Shown here: one piece after another, positions 5,506-5,782 of the stretch
Position numbering within the stretch: position 1 is the first letter of the stretch
How the letters are laid out: each line of letters begins with the position of its first letter
NCBI GenBank assembly: GCA_016868515.1
Contig: VGGM01000112.1
Coordinates: 1-5,782 of the forward strand
Reading direction: 5' to 3'
Origin: Bacteroidota bacterium
Lineage (GTDB): Bacteria > Bacteroidota > Bacteroidia > Bacteroidales > VadinHA17
DNA length: 5,782 bases
The notes under the pieces: generated by a model
What the model saw: the letters and a program-made list of their open reading frames with translations, nothing else
Told to the model about the DNA's origin: nothing
The model's database searches: none
Translations under genes and position numbers: made by a program

Positions 5506-5782
5506 ATGAAAAGTACAATTTCTTTACTGGTCGTAACACTGTGCTTGGCCGGCATGGTAACCGGCTGCAAAAAGGATAAGGGAAAACCGCCCGTGCTGCC
5601 TCCAATTGAGTCAATGGAAATGGATTTCAGCGACTTTTCTTCAGCAAGGAAATCACTCGGCATTACCCCCCAGGCCAAGGATATACCCGATCCCGATGAA
5701 AACTTCATGTTCTCTGCAACGGTCGCAGGAATCTGGAATACCATTCTGACAATCAACCTTGTTGTACCTGTTACGGCATTCC
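5506..5782 (+). CDS. Lipoprotein of unknown function, N-terminal part (cut by window edge)
   Basis: Ninety-two codons are visible before the window ends. The first 20 residues form a lipoprotein signal (MKSTISLLVV, hydrophobic, then MVTG) with the lipidated Cys21. It is followed by a lysine-rich KKDKGK stretch and a proline-rich spacer (PPVLPP). The next part, with SMEMDFSDF and later GIWNTILTINLVVPV, begins a domain that I do not assign to a named family. The charged residues after the cysteine loosely resemble the lipoprotein surface-export signals of some Bacteroidota, which would allow exposure on the outer membrane, but this is weak. The start is well supported: the ATG follows a strong promoter and gives an immediate signal peptide. 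The gene begins a new transcription unit separate from the DoxX-like gene. Confidence 0.8.
   Translation, partial: MKSTISLLVVTLCLAGMVTGCKKDKGKPPVLPPIESMEMDFSDFSSARKSLGITPQAKDIPDPDENFMFSATVAGIWNTILTINLVVPVTAF

Noticed and set aside
5481..5756. Open frame on the minus strand opposite the last lipoprotein gene
   Set aside because: The plus-strand gene has a strong promoter, a lipobox and an in-place start; the reverse frame has none of these.
1..5782. CRISPR arrays, tRNA or rRNA genes, insertion sequences, phage or toxin-antitoxin genes
   Set aside because: I looked for spaced direct repeats, RNA gene folds, transposase motifs and terminal repeats, and saw none by eye.

Overview
The window looks like a chromosomal segment from an aerobic or microaerobic member of the Bacteroidota. 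The evidence is a textbook phylum-type promoter (TTTG, 20 bases, TAATTTTG at 5430-5461), gene starts with little Shine-Dalgarno signal, two lipobox lipoproteins of a Bacteroidota style, and oxidase subunits that resemble that group. The order or genus cannot be fixed from the sequence alone.

Bases 1-3463 (minus strand) hold a compact respiratory operon, read right to left: a SCO-type copper/thiol assembly protein, then cytochrome c oxidase subunits I, III and IV, then the start of subunit II, which runs off the left edge. Junctions are 0, 8, 0 and 4 bases, so this is one transcription unit. Subunit I is an A2-type heme-copper oxidase: it carries Tyr-Ser just before the copper-binding HPAVY motif instead of the A1-type glutamate, and all heme, CuB, K-channel and D-channel entry residues are present. 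SCO at the head probably supplies copper or reduces the CuA site of subunit II.

Bases 3464-3639 are intergenic. They contain a strong hairpin that ends the upstream superoxide dismutase transcript and, next to it, a perfect 9-bp inverted repeat upstream of the SCO-cox operon. Bases 3640-4365 (minus) encode a manganese-type superoxide dismutase with an added N-terminal export or anchor segment, so it should act in the periplasm.

Bases 4366-4527 form a divergent promoter region with an imperfect inverted repeat close to the next start codon. On the plus strand, 4528-5298 encode a lipoprotein carrying a heavy-metal-associated (HMA) domain and a four-helix DoxX-like membrane protein, 30 bases apart. 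A GC-rich hairpin follows, then the Bacteroidota promoter and the first 92 codons of a lipoprotein of unknown function that runs off the right edge.

A common theme is possible for most of the window: oxygen respiration, copper handling (SCO, perhaps the HMA lipoprotein) and superoxide defence outside the cytoplasm. The link between the cox operon and the plus-strand genes is inferred from proximity only. Nothing here is a clearly new system; the points most worth checking are the two inverted repeats, the gene order with subunit II last, and the HMA-lipoprotein/DoxX pair.
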